Origin: Paenibacillus pedocola | GTDB taxonomy: Bacteria; Bacillota; Bacilli; Paenibacillales; Paenibacillaceae | DNA length: 64,000 bases | Reading direction: 5' to 3' | Assembly (NCBI RefSeq): GCF_031599675.1 | Contig: NZ_CP134223.1 | Span: forward strand, 6,182,501-6,246,500 | Shown here: piece after piece, positions 7,500 through 14,761 of the stretch | How the letters are laid out: each line of letters begins with the position of its first letter | How positions within the stretch are numbered: the first letter of the stretch is position 1 | The notes under the pieces: model-generated | What the model was told of the DNA's origin: nothing | The model's database searches: none | What the model saw: only the letters and a program-made list of their open reading frames with translations | Made by a program: the position numbers and the translations under genes

Positions 7500-8350
7500 T
7501 GACAACTGAACTCAATATTGCTTTTTCCCCTTGTCCCAATGATACCTTTGTCTTTCATGCCTGGGCCCACGGGCTGGTAGAAGGCGCGCCCAAGCTGAAT
7601 GTGACCTTTGCCGATATCGACATTACCAATGGACTGGCCGCAGACGGCGCCGGACCGGAAGTACTTAAAATCTCCTACGCCGCACTCCCTTGGGTGCTGG
7701 AACGATACAAGCTTTTGCCTTGCGGCGGCGCGCTTGGCCGGGGCTGCGGCCCGCTGGTCCTGACCCGGAAAGGCCCGGGCGCGATCAAGCGCCCGGAGGA
7801 GCTGTCCGGCCGCCGGATTGCCGTACCGAGCGAGCGCTCTACCGCGTATTTGCTGTTCCGTCTATGGGCGGCTCAGCAGGTGCCGGACGGCCCCGCCGAG
7901 ATTGTGGTCATGCCGTTCGATGAGATTATGCCTGCCGTACGCGACGGTCAAATCGATGCCGGCCTGGTCATTCACGAAGCACGCTTCACTTATCCTTCCT
8001 ATGGCCTGAACCTGCTGACCGATCTGGGCAGCTGGTGGGAAAGTGACACCGGCCTGCCGATCCCGCTCGGGGCGATCATCGCCCGCCGCGACCTGGACCA
8101 CGAAGCCCTTGCCGGCTGGATCCGCAGCTCCCTTCAATACGCCTGGGATCATCCCTCTGACAGCAGAGAGTACGTGTTGAGCCATGCCCAGGAGCTGTCG
8201 CCTGAGGTAGCCAAATCGCATATTGATCTATACGTGAATGAGTTTTCGATGAACCTCGGGGATGACGGCTACGCTGCCATTTCGGCGCTGCTGAACCGCG
8301 CGGCCGCCGAAGGGCTTGTGCCTGCCGTTGATCCGGCGCTGCTGCGTTAA
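7499..8350 (+). CDS. mqnD: 1,4-dihydroxy-6-naphthoate synthase MqnD
   Basis: 283 residues; the ATG overlaps the mqnB stop by one base and GGAGGT sits inside the end of mqnB. The N-terminal SPCPNDTFVFHAWAHG and the later VIHEARFTY are typical MqnD motifs in a periplasmic-binding-protein-like fold. MqnD converts cyclic dehypoxanthine futalosine to 1,4-dihydroxy-6-naphthoate, a late specific step of futalosine-pathway menaquinone synthesis. mqnA and mqnC are not in this window, so the pathway genes are scattered. Base composition falls sharply from the end of mqnB into the first codons of mqnD, then rises again for about 300 bases. Confidence 0.92.
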   Translation: MTTELNIAFSPCPNDTFVFHAWAHGLVEGAPKLNVTFADIDITNGLAADGAGPEVLKISYAALPWVLERYKLLPCGGALGRGCGPLVLTRKGPGAIKRPEELSGRRIAVPSERSTAYLLFRLWAAQQVPDGPAEIVVMPFDEIMPAVRDGQIDAGLVIHEARFTYPSYGLNLLTDLGSWWESDTGLPIPLGAIIARRDLDHEALAGWIRSSLQYAWDHPSDSREYVLSHAQELSPEVAKSHIDLYVNEFSMNLGDDGYAAISALLNRAAAEGLVPAVDPALLR

Positions 8351-8416
8351 GATACCCGTAGAATTTCTATCCGCCAGTGCGTTGAAGCTTAATAATCAAT
8401 GATCGGAGAGGATTCC

Positions 8417-9238
8417 ATGATTCCTGCAGGCAACAGCAAGCAGAATATTGACCGGTTCTTGGGTTTTCAGGACGAATACGACCGTTATCGCCCGGAGGCT
8501 CCTCCGCTGGTTACCAGTCTGCTGAGCAATTACTTGGGCGGACGCCCTTCCGTGGTTGCCGATATCGGCTGCGGGACGGGATTATCCACCTTTCTATGGA
8601 AGAATGCCGCCGATTCAGTAATTGGCATCGAACCCAACCCCGACATGCTGAGTAAAGCGGTTGAGAAGCTTAACCTTGAGGATGAGGCACAGTCACTGTC
8701 CTTCATCCAGGGCTATTCAAATCAGCTTCCGCTTGATTCGGGCAGCGTTGATATCATTACCTGCTCCCAGTCCTTTCACTGGATGGAGCCGCTGAGCACC
8801 CTGCAGGAAATTGCCCGCTGCCTGCGGCCCGGCGGCGTCTTCGCCGCATACGACTGCGACTGGCCCCTGATGCTTCAGGCAGATATTGAAACCAGGTATA
8901 ACCTTCTGATTACGGCCGCCGACAATCTGCTGGCTGAGCTGCAGCCCGAATCCCAGCGGGCACATAAATGGGATAAGGAGGGCCACCTGGCCCGGATTCA
9001 GGCCAGCGGCCATTTCTCGTTCACGCGGGAAATCGTATTCCATAATACAGAAGCCTGCGACGCCGAGCGGTACGTAGGGCTTATGCTCAGCCAAGGCGGC
9101 ATTCAAACGGTACTGAAGACCGGCTCTACAGCTCTCGATGCCGATATAGCCAGGTTCTCCGCTGCGGTAGAAGCCTACTTCAACGGCCGGACACTGCCGG
9201 TTCTGATCAGCTACCGGATGAGGATCGGGATTAAGTAA
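8417..9238 (+). CDS. Class I SAM-dependent methyltransferase
   Basis: 273 residues from the ATG at 8417 (GGAGAGGA upstream). Motif I is ADIGCGTGLSTF, followed by GIEPNPDML (acidic residue binding the SAM ribose) and the motif IV region VDIITCSQSFHWM, then LRPGGVFAAYD. This is the UbiE/Tam-like methyltransferase-11 pattern. The substrate is unknown. It lies 66 bases after mqnD on the same strand, so it could be co-transcribed. It does not look like MenG, which would act last in menaquinone synthesis, because it lacks the usual quinone-methylase motifs and opens with a FLGFQDEYDRYRP-type start. Confidence 0.8.
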   Translation: MIPAGNSKQNIDRFLGFQDEYDRYRPEAPPLVTSLLSNYLGGRPSVVADIGCGTGLSTFLWKNAADSVIGIEPNPDMLSKAVEKLNLEDEAQSLSFIQGYSNQLPLDSGSVDIITCSQSFHWMEPLSTLQEIARCLRPGGVFAAYDCDWPLMLQADIETRYNLLITAADNLLAELQPESQRAHKWDKEGHLARIQASGHFSFTREIVFHNTEACDAERYVGLMLSQGGIQTVLKTGSTALDADIARFSAAVEAYFNGRTLPVLISYRMRIGIK

Positions 9239-9261
9239 CTGTCTGACTGAACAGTTTAGAG

Positions 9262-9358
9262 GGGTTAGACGGGTTAGACGGGTTAGACGGGTTAGACGGG
9301 TTAGACGGGTTAGACGGGTTAGACGGGTTAGACGGGTTAGAGGGTTAGACGGGTTAGA
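9262..9358. repeat. 9-base tandem repeat GGGTTAGAC, 11 units
   Basis: Eleven head-to-tail units of GGGTTAGAC begin 23 bases after the methyltransferase stop. Units 9 and 11 lack the last C, giving slips of one base. Read in one plus frame the array would spell Gly-Leu-Asp, but there is no start codon, a stop lies just upstream and the frame breaks at unit 9. I treat it as a non-coding minisatellite. Confidence 0.9.
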
Positions 9359-9414
9359 TGATTTGTCTGTTCACCCGCGCAAGTTTATCTTATACTTATT
9401 GCAACGAGACGAAG

Positions 9415-9462
9415 AACGTCCCGGCTGCCCTCCTTGAGGGAAGCCGGGACGTTTTCTATTTT
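9415..9462 (+). terminator. Intrinsic terminator
   Basis: Perfect 12-base arms AACGTCCCGGCT (9415-9426) and AGCCGGGACGTT (9442-9453), followed by a T-rich stretch. It ends transcription from mqnB-mqnD-methyltransferase, beyond the 9-base repeat. Confidence 0.88.
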
Positions 9463-9482
9463 TGACGGGAAGCGTGAATATA

Positions 9483-10071
9483 ATGTCATTTGAAAACGCA
9501 CATCAGCAATTTATTGCAGGACATCTTGCAGGCAGGCCGTCCGGAGAACGGCGGGGGCGGCTGGAAAGAGGACATCAGCATGCGGAGGTACTATTCTTGC
9601 GCAATGTCTGGTGGCCGCTGCGGGGTGATTTCACCAAACTTCACCCTGAATATGAGGTGACGGATTGGCGCGGGAGGTCCTATTTTGCCGACTTTGCCTG
9701 GCTTCCGGGCACATCAGACTGCTTATTGAAATTAAAGGCTACGCCTCCCATGTCCGCGATATGGACCGGCACAGCGCCCCGAGCTTTGTATAAGTTTACT
9801 TCGACTGATTATGGGCAGATATCAGGCTGCCGAGGCTCCTGTATCACGGCTGCAGCTTATGGAGCAAGAGGTCATCCGTCTGGCCATCCAGCTAACCGGG
9901 ACTGTCCGCCCCCAGGATGTTAAGCAGCACTTCGGCATTGACTACAAAACAGCAGTCCGCACGCTGCGGAGTCTGTCTGATAAGGGCTGGCTGCTCCCCT
10001 CCTGCCGGGGCAATCAAGAAAGAGTCGTCCGTTATGAACTGGCGCATGGCGTGCTGGATTATTTCAGTTAA
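9483..10071 (+). pseudogene. Decayed PD-(D/E)XK nuclease-like gene with C-terminal winged helix
   Basis: Three reading frames together spell one protein. From the ATG at 9483 frame 1 reads through GERRGRLERGHQHAE and GRSYFADFAWLPG. Near 9722 the sense continues in a second frame as LIEIKGYASHVRDMDRH and soon meets a stop at about 9791. From about 9795 a third frame gives LLRLIMGRYQAAEAPVS and a winged-helix-like tail (RLAIQLTGTVRPQDVKQHFG, YKTAVRTLRSLSDKGWL) to 10071. The D...EIK pattern is that of PD-(D/E)XK-fold nucleases. The gene has a frameshift plus what looks like an internal deletion of several dozen codons after DMDRH, so it is not functional as read. Confidence 0.7.
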
Positions 10072-10147
10072 GTAGCTTGTCGGGAATAACGCCACACTTG
10101 CTGTGGCTATTTTAGAATTGTATTTTATCCTCATGCCAGCAAGCAGC

Positions 10148-10332
10148 TAAGTGGAAAAAAGCAATCTATTGGGCTCCATAAAGCGATTTTTGAATGATTA
10201 GTTGGAAAAAAGCCATTTAGTTTATCCCGTTCAGCCCAATTCTCCTGATAATGGCTAGATTAAGTGGACTTTTTCCAACTTGCCTACTTCTACGCTCGAT
10301 TGATGGTCATTTAACTGGAGAAATTCCTGCTA
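10148..10332. repeat. Array B of 8-5-8 palindromes (four units)
   Basis: Units at 10148-10168, 10199-10219, 10261-10281 and 10312-10332, each with 8-base arms and a 5-base loop; spacings are 51, 62 and 51. The best-preserved arms are TAAGTGGA/TCCAACTT (unit 3) and TAACTGGA/TCCTGCTA (unit 4). Units 1 and 2 keep the left arm but have drifted on the right (GCAATCTA, GCCATTTA). The array sits in the convergent gap between the nuclease pseudogene and potD. Confidence 0.7.
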
Positions 10333-10358
10333 AGTATACGGAGCCGGGAAATTTTTGA

Positions 10359-10486
10359 ACCAGAAGCACTAGACACACCAGAGTCACCGTAAGCACTAGA
10401 CACACCAAAGTCACCGGAAGTAGCACCGTAAGCACCGTAAGCACCAGAGTCACCGAAAACACCAGAAGCACCAGACACATCACCGT
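10359..10486 (-). pseudogene. Degenerate collagen-like Gly-X-Y repeat remnant
   Basis: On the minus strand this stretch reads as repeated triplets such as GAS, GVF, GDS, GAY, GAY, GAT, then GDF, GVS and, with AGT replacing GGT, SAY, GDS, GVS, SAS. One extra codon breaks the register. At the DNA level it is an imperfect 9-base repeat. This resembles the Gly-X-Y arrays of bacterial collagen-like surface proteins, with Gly-to-Ser decay. The possible frame runs from an ATG at 10514 to 10311 (67 residues) but has no good ribosome site and no flanking domains, so I regard it as a remnant rather than a gene. Confidence 0.4.
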
Positions 10487-10594
10487 CGCGAAAAACCAAC
10501 AAATTAACGCACATGCAAACACATCTTCACTATATTCATCAGCCTGACATGAGATACAAGCCGTCTTAGGGCTCACCAGCCCCGCTTCTATCCC

Positions 10595-10639
10595 AAAAAC
10601 AAGCGCCCACCCGCGATAACTCCGCGATTGGGCGCTTGT
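10595..10639 (-). terminator. Terminator of the pot operon
   Basis: ACAAGCGCCCA (10599-10609) pairs with TGGGCGCTTGT (10629-10639); on the minus strand the hairpin is followed by five T. It lies 21 bases after the potD stop. Confidence 0.88.
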
Positions 10640-10659
10640 CCGTCCGGCATATAACCTGC

Positions 10660-11733
10660 CTACTTCTTATTCATCTTAAACTTCAGGAACAGCTCGTTGT
10701 AATGGGCGAGCATCCGCTTGCCGAGGTTGTCGTAAACCTCCAGCCGGTCAGTAATCGCGGCGGGCGGGTAGAAACGTTCATCGCCGGAAATATCTTCGGG
10801 CAGCAGCGCAAGGGCCGGAACGTTAGGGGTAGAGTACCCTACGTATTCGGCATTCTGTGCTGCGACCTCTGGCCGGAGCATGAAGTCGATGAACTTGTGT
10901 GCACCCTCCACGTTGGCTGCCGTCTGCGGGATGACCATGTTGTCGAACCACTTGTTCGAGCCTTCCTCCGGCACTACATAGTCAAGCTTGTCGTTCTCGT
11001 CCATAATTTCCGAAGCATCGCCGGACCAGACGATCCCGACGGCTGCTTCTTCGTTAGCCAGCAGCATCTTGATCTCGTCACCGACAATCGCCTTCACATT
11101 AGGCGAGAGCTTGTTCAGCTTGGACAGCGCCTCCTGCAGATGCTCTTCATTCGTATCATTGACCGAATAGTGCAGGCTGTTCAGCGCCATACCCATGACC
11201 TCGCGGGCTCCGTCGACCAGGAAGATATTATTGTTCAGCCTGCTATCCCAGAGGGAATCCCAGCTGCTGAAATCAATGTCCCCGGTCATCTCAGGATTGT
11301 AGATAATCCCTACCGTTCCCCAGAAATAAGGCACCGAATACTTGTTACCCGGATCGAAGGACAGGTCCATGAATCTCGAATCGATATTAGCCAGATTCGG
11401 AATCTTGCTGTGATCCAGCGGCAGCAGCAGGTTCTCCTCCCGCATCTTGGCGATGGCATAGTCGGAAGGAACCACGACATCAAAGACCGTTCCGCCCTGC
11501 TCCACCTTGGTCAGCATCGCTTCATTCGAATCAAAGGTCTGGTAGATAACTGTAATCCCGGTCTCCTTCTCGAACTGCTCCAGGAGATCAGGATCAATGT
11601 AATCGCCCCAGTTATAAATAGTCAGCGTATTACCGCCCGTATATCCTTCCGCCGAGTTCAGCCTGGAGCCGAGGAACATCAGACCGAAAGCAACGAGCAG
11701 AATCGCCAGAAATGCATTGACCAGCTGTTTCAT
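10660..11733 (-). CDS. potD: PotD, spermidine/putrescine-binding protein
   Basis: 357 residues. After an N-terminal membrane segment (ending about residue 24) the mature protein starts with TLTIYNWGDYIDPDLLEQFE, the classic PotD/PotF opening, and continues with FDVVVPSDYAIAKM. It captures polyamines outside the membrane and delivers them to PotBC. There is no lipobox cysteine, so it is probably held by an uncleaved signal anchor or released, which is unlike many Gram-positive binding proteins. The ATG overlaps the potC stop as ATGA. It is the last gene of potABCD, and a strong terminator follows. Confidence 0.93.
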   Translation of the reverse strand: MKQLVNAFLAILLVAFGLMFLGSRLNSAEGYTGGNTLTIYNWGDYIDPDLLEQFEKETGITVIYQTFDSNEAMLTKVEQGGTVFDVVVPSDYAIAKMREENLLLPLDHSKIPNLANIDSRFMDLSFDPGNKYSVPYFWGTVGIIYNPEMTGDIDFSSWDSLWDSRLNNNIFLVDGAREVMGMALNSLHYSVNDTNEEHLQEALSKLNKLSPNVKAIVGDEIKMLLANEEAAVGIVWSGDASEIMDENDKLDYVVPEEGSNKWFDNMVIPQTAANVEGAHKFIDFMLRPEVAAQNAEYVGYSTPNVPALALLPEDISGDERFYPPAAITDRLEVYDNLGKRMLAHYNELFLKFKMNKK

Positions 11734-12557
11734 CTAGGCACCCCCGCTTCTGCAGCCGGTTCCGCTACTGCGCCGGCCGGCCGGCTCTTACGCTGGTTCA
11801 GGAAGTAATAGCCGATAACGAGCAGGATCGTAAAGAGGAAGATCAGTGTCGAGAGCGCATTAATCGACAGCGATACCCCTTGCCGCGCCCGGGAATAAAT
11901 CTCCACCGAGAGTGTGGAATAGCCGTTGCCGGTCACGAAGAACGTCACTGCGAAATCATCCAGCGAATAGGTCAGCGCCATGAAGAAACCGCTGAAGATC
12001 CCGGGCTTGATAATCGGAAGAATCACCTTAGTCAGGACATTAAGCCTGCTGGCCCCAAGGTCGCGGGCGGCATCGGTCAGCGTCGGGCTCATCTCCTGCA
12101 GATGCGGCAGAATCATCAGCACGGCAATCGGCACGCTGAACGCCACATGGGAGAGCAGCACGGAGGTGAAGCCAAGCTTGATGCCGGCAATAGTGAACAG
12201 GATCAGAAAGGAAGCCCCGATAATAACGTCTGGACTGACGATCAGCACATTGTTCAGCGAGAGCAGTGCGTTCTTCGACCGGCGGCTGCGGCTGCGCTGG
12301 ATGGCAAGTGCACCAATGACCGCCAGCAGCGTGGCAATTGCCGAAGACAGGAGCGCGATCACCAGCGTGTTGATCACGATAATGATCAGACGCGTATCCT
12401 GCAGAACTTCCCGGTAATAATCGAGCGTGAAGCCCTCGAATTTATGCATCGTACCGCCGCTGTTGAACGAGTAGTACATCAGATAGAAAATCGGCGCGTA
12501 CAGCACGACAAACACCAGCACCAGATACAGGTTAGCAATCCCGTTTTTATTTTTCAT
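11730..12557 (-). CDS. potC: PotC, polyamine ABC transporter permease
   Basis: 275 residues, six membrane segments. The EAA loop (DAARDLGASRLNVLTKVILP) that docks on the ATPase PotA is clear at about residues 160-180. The C-terminal tail is Ala/Pro-rich. The start lies inside the end of potB (11-base overlap) and the stop overlaps potD, so expression is tightly coupled. Together with PotB it forms the membrane channel for spermidine/putrescine. Confidence 0.93.
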   Translation of the reverse strand: MKNKNGIANLYLVLVFVVLYAPIFYLMYYSFNSGGTMHKFEGFTLDYYREVLQDTRLIIIVINTLVIALLSSAIATLLAVIGALAIQRSRSRRSKNALLSLNNVLIVSPDVIIGASFLILFTIAGIKLGFTSVLLSHVAFSVPIAVLMILPHLQEMSPTLTDAARDLGASRLNVLTKVILPIIKPGIFSGFFMALTYSLDDFAVTFFVTGNGYSTLSVEIYSRARQGVSLSINALSTLIFLFTILLVIGYYFLNQRKSRPAGAVAEPAAEAGVPR

Positions 12558-13359
12558 GCCGCACCCCTTTTCGCGAGCTGCCCGTAAGGATCATGAACAG
12601 CGCCATGATGGCGATCAGGAAGACGGCAACCGTCGAGCCCATGCCCCAGTCCTGCGTAACCAGGAAGTGCTGTTCAATCGCGGTGCCCAGCGTAATCACC
12701 CGGTTGCCGGCGATCAGACGCGTAATCATAAACAGCGACAGCGCCGGGATGAATACAGCCATACACCCGGAACGCACTCCGGAGACCGTTAGCGGAAAAA
12801 TAACCCGCCGGAACGTCGTCCACCCGGAAGCGCCCAAATCGCGCGCGGCATCCACGAGAGACAGGTTCAGCTCCTCAAGGGCGCTGAAGATCGGCAGAAT
12901 CATGAACGGAATAAAAATATACACTGAGACAAACACAAAGCTGAAACCTGTAAAGAGAATTTGCTGCTCCCCGAGCCCCAGCAGGTCGAAGAAACTGTTC
13001 ACCGGCCCGAAGGTGCCGAAGATCCCGATAAACGCGTACGTCTTCAGCAGCAGATTGATCCAGGTCGGCAGAATAATCAGTAGCAGCCACAGCTGCTTAT
13101 GCTTCGTGCGGGTCAGCAGATAAGCGGCCGGATACGCTACAAGCAGCGAGAACAGCGTGATCAGGAACGCATACCAGAAGGAGTTCAGCATCATTCTCAT
13201 ATATACCGGCGTAAAGAAATTCACATAATTGTCCAGCGTCAGATGCCCGTCCAGATCAAACAGGGAATAGTAAATGACCAGCAGCACCGGCGCGATAACA
13301 AACAGGGCAATCCATAAGTAATAAGGGATAAGATAATACGACCGGCCCTTATTGTTCAT
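12547..13359 (-). CDS. potB: PotB, polyamine ABC transporter permease
   Basis: 270 residues from the ATG at 13359, chosen over an upstream in-frame start because GAGGTGGAG lies at the right distance and the first residues (MNNKGRSYYLIPYYLWIAL) match PotB proteins. It has six membrane segments and the EAA loop DAARDLGASGWTTFRRVIFP. It overlaps potA by 11 bases and potC by 11 bases. It is the second permease half of the polyamine importer. Confidence 0.92.
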   Translation of the reverse strand: MNNKGRSYYLIPYYLWIALFVIAPVLLVIYYSLFDLDGHLTLDNYVNFFTPVYMRMMLNSFWYAFLITLFSLLVAYPAAYLLTRTKHKQLWLLLIILPTWINLLLKTYAFIGIFGTFGPVNSFFDLLGLGEQQILFTGFSFVFVSVYIFIPFMILPIFSALEELNLSLVDAARDLGASGWTTFRRVIFPLTVSGVRSGCMAVFIPALSLFMITRLIAGNRVITLGTAIEQHFLVTQDWGMGSTVAVFLIAIMALFMILTGSSRKGVRHEK

Positions 13360-14464
13360 GGCTCTCCACCTCGCCGTAAGCTTCCAGACGTCTGTCGAAT
13401 TCTTCCTCCGTTTCACCAAAACGCATCACATGAATCGCTTCCGGATCAAAATAGAGCCCGATCTCGCTGCCCACCTCAGCCTTGCGAGTGGAGTGCACCA
13501 GCCATTCATGGCCGGATTCATCATAGCAGCTGATCTCGTAGTGTACTCCCCGGAAGAGCTGGGAATCGACGCGCACCTTCAGCTTGCCCTGCTCAAGCGC
13601 GGCTATTTCCAGATCCTCCGGACGGATCACGATTTCGACCGATTCATTCGGCTTAAGCCCCGCATCCACGCATTCAAAACGTTGGCCGCCCCATTCCACC
13701 AGATAATCCTCAATCATAACACCGGGTACGATATTCGACTCTCCAATGAAATCGGCGACGAAACGGTTGATCGGCTCATCGTAAATATCGTTCGGCGTAC
13801 CGCTCTGCTCGATTTTCCCTTTGTTCATGACAAAGATCCAGTCTGACATCGCCAGCGCTTCTTCCTGGTCATGGGTAACGAAGATAAACGTGATGCCGAG
13901 CCGCTGCTGCATTTCCCGCAGGATATACTGCATCTCCGTACGCAGCTTCAGGTCTAGCGCGGACAACGGCTCGTCCAGCAGCAGCACCTGCGGCTCGTTG
14001 ACGATTGCGCGGGCAATCGCTACACGCTGTCTTTGTCCGCCGGACATTTCGTTGATCGCACGCTGTTCGTAGCCGACAAGGTTGACGAACCGGAGCGCTT
14101 CCTGCACCTTTTGGGTAATGACATCCTTTTTAAGCTTCTTAATGCGCAGTCCGAAAGCCACATTCTCGAATACGTTCAGGTGGGGAAACAGGGCATAATC
14201 CTGAAACACCGTGTTTACCTGACGCTCATTGGCGGGAATGTGGTTGATCATTTTACCGTTTAGATAAATAGAGCCTTCAGTCGGTTCGGCAAAACCGGCG
14301 ATCAGACGCAGAATGGTCGTCTTGCCGCAGCCGGACGGTCCCAGCAGTGTATAGAATTTACCGCGTTCGATTTCGAAGCTGACACCTTTTAACACGGCCT
14401 CCTCATCATCATATTGCTTAGTAACCTGGTCAAAAGAAATAATAGTGCCTTCCGGGGTAGCGAT
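13349..14464 (-). CDS. potA: PotA, polyamine ABC transporter ATPase
   Basis: Walker A is GPSGCGKTT, the signature MSGGQRQRVAIARA, Walker B VLLLDEPLSALD, with a His switch in FVTHDQEEAL; a TOBE-like domain follows (about 235-340). The conserved N-terminal strand IISFDQVTKQYDDEEAVL lies upstream of the only standard start (GTG at 14395, which is too close to GAGGAGG and would remove the first strand). The in-frame codon at the proper distance (8 bases) from GGGAGGT is ATC at 14464, with a stop shortly before. I therefore extend the gene to 14464 and flag a non-standard start or a sequence error. First gene of potABCD. Confidence 0.85.
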   Translation of the reverse strand: MATPEGTIISFDQVTKQYDDEEAVLKGVSFEIERGKFYTLLGPSGCGKTTILRLIAGFAEPTEGSIYLNGKMINHIPANERQVNTVFQDYALFPHLNVFENVAFGLRIKKLKKDVITQKVQEALRFVNLVGYEQRAINEMSGGQRQRVAIARAIVNEPQVLLLDEPLSALDLKLRTEMQYILREMQQRLGITFIFVTHDQEEALAMSDWIFVMNKGKIEQSGTPNDIYDEPINRFVADFIGESNIVPGVMIEDYLVEWGGQRFECVDAGLKPNESVEIVIRPEDLEIAALEQGKLKVRVDSQLFRGVHYEISCYDESGHEWLVHSTRKAEVGSEIGLYFDPEAIHVMRFGETEEEFDRRLEAYGEVESHEQ

Positions 14465-14591
14465 AGCTAACGACCTCCCTTACCTTATGTATTACAAACC
14501 TTTTTACCCTCATCTAACAGCGCACAATCGGCCTTGACGGGCTCAGCACTGCCTAGGCGACAATTCTGTCCCTCCGCTTCGACAGCATTTC

Positions 14592-14607
14592 ATATCATAT
14601 ATGATAT
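14592..14607. promoter_or_regulatory. Perfect 16-base palindrome upstream of potA
   Basis: ATATCATATATGATAT is fully self-complementary and lies about 130 bases before the potA coding region, in the divergent gap with the FUSC gene. It could be an operator for either side; the binding protein is unknown. The rest of 14465-14761 shows only a TATAAT (14709-14714) that suits the plus-strand FUSC gene. Confidence 0.4.
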
Positions 14608-14761
14608 AGGATGTATCCCATATATGCGATAGCTAACAACGCTTATAGCCCTGCAGAATCTTAACAAGTTCGTAAAAAATAGCCCCCTTTACGCTGCGTA
14701 TGAGGTGCTATAATGAAACCGTCTGAAAATACTTTGAAAATTCCTCTTTTTATGAAAGAAG

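Noticed and set aside
6767..7570. Minus-strand open frame of 267 codons across mqnB
   Set aside because: Very high GC removes stop codons on both strands; the plus frame matches futalosine hydrolase and couples to mqnD.
9262..9358. GGGTTAGAC array read as a Gly-Leu-Asp repeat protein
   Set aside because: There is no start codon, a stop lies just upstream in that frame, and two one-base slips break it.
10636..11808. Plus-strand open frame of 390 codons opposite potD
   Set aside because: potD is unambiguous on the minus strand and part of potABCD; the antisense product is His/Arg/Gln-rich noise.
14580..14640. Possible riboswitch or T-box in the potA leader
   Set aside because: Only a 16-base AT-rich palindrome is visible; no conserved aptamer core or T-box motif is present.
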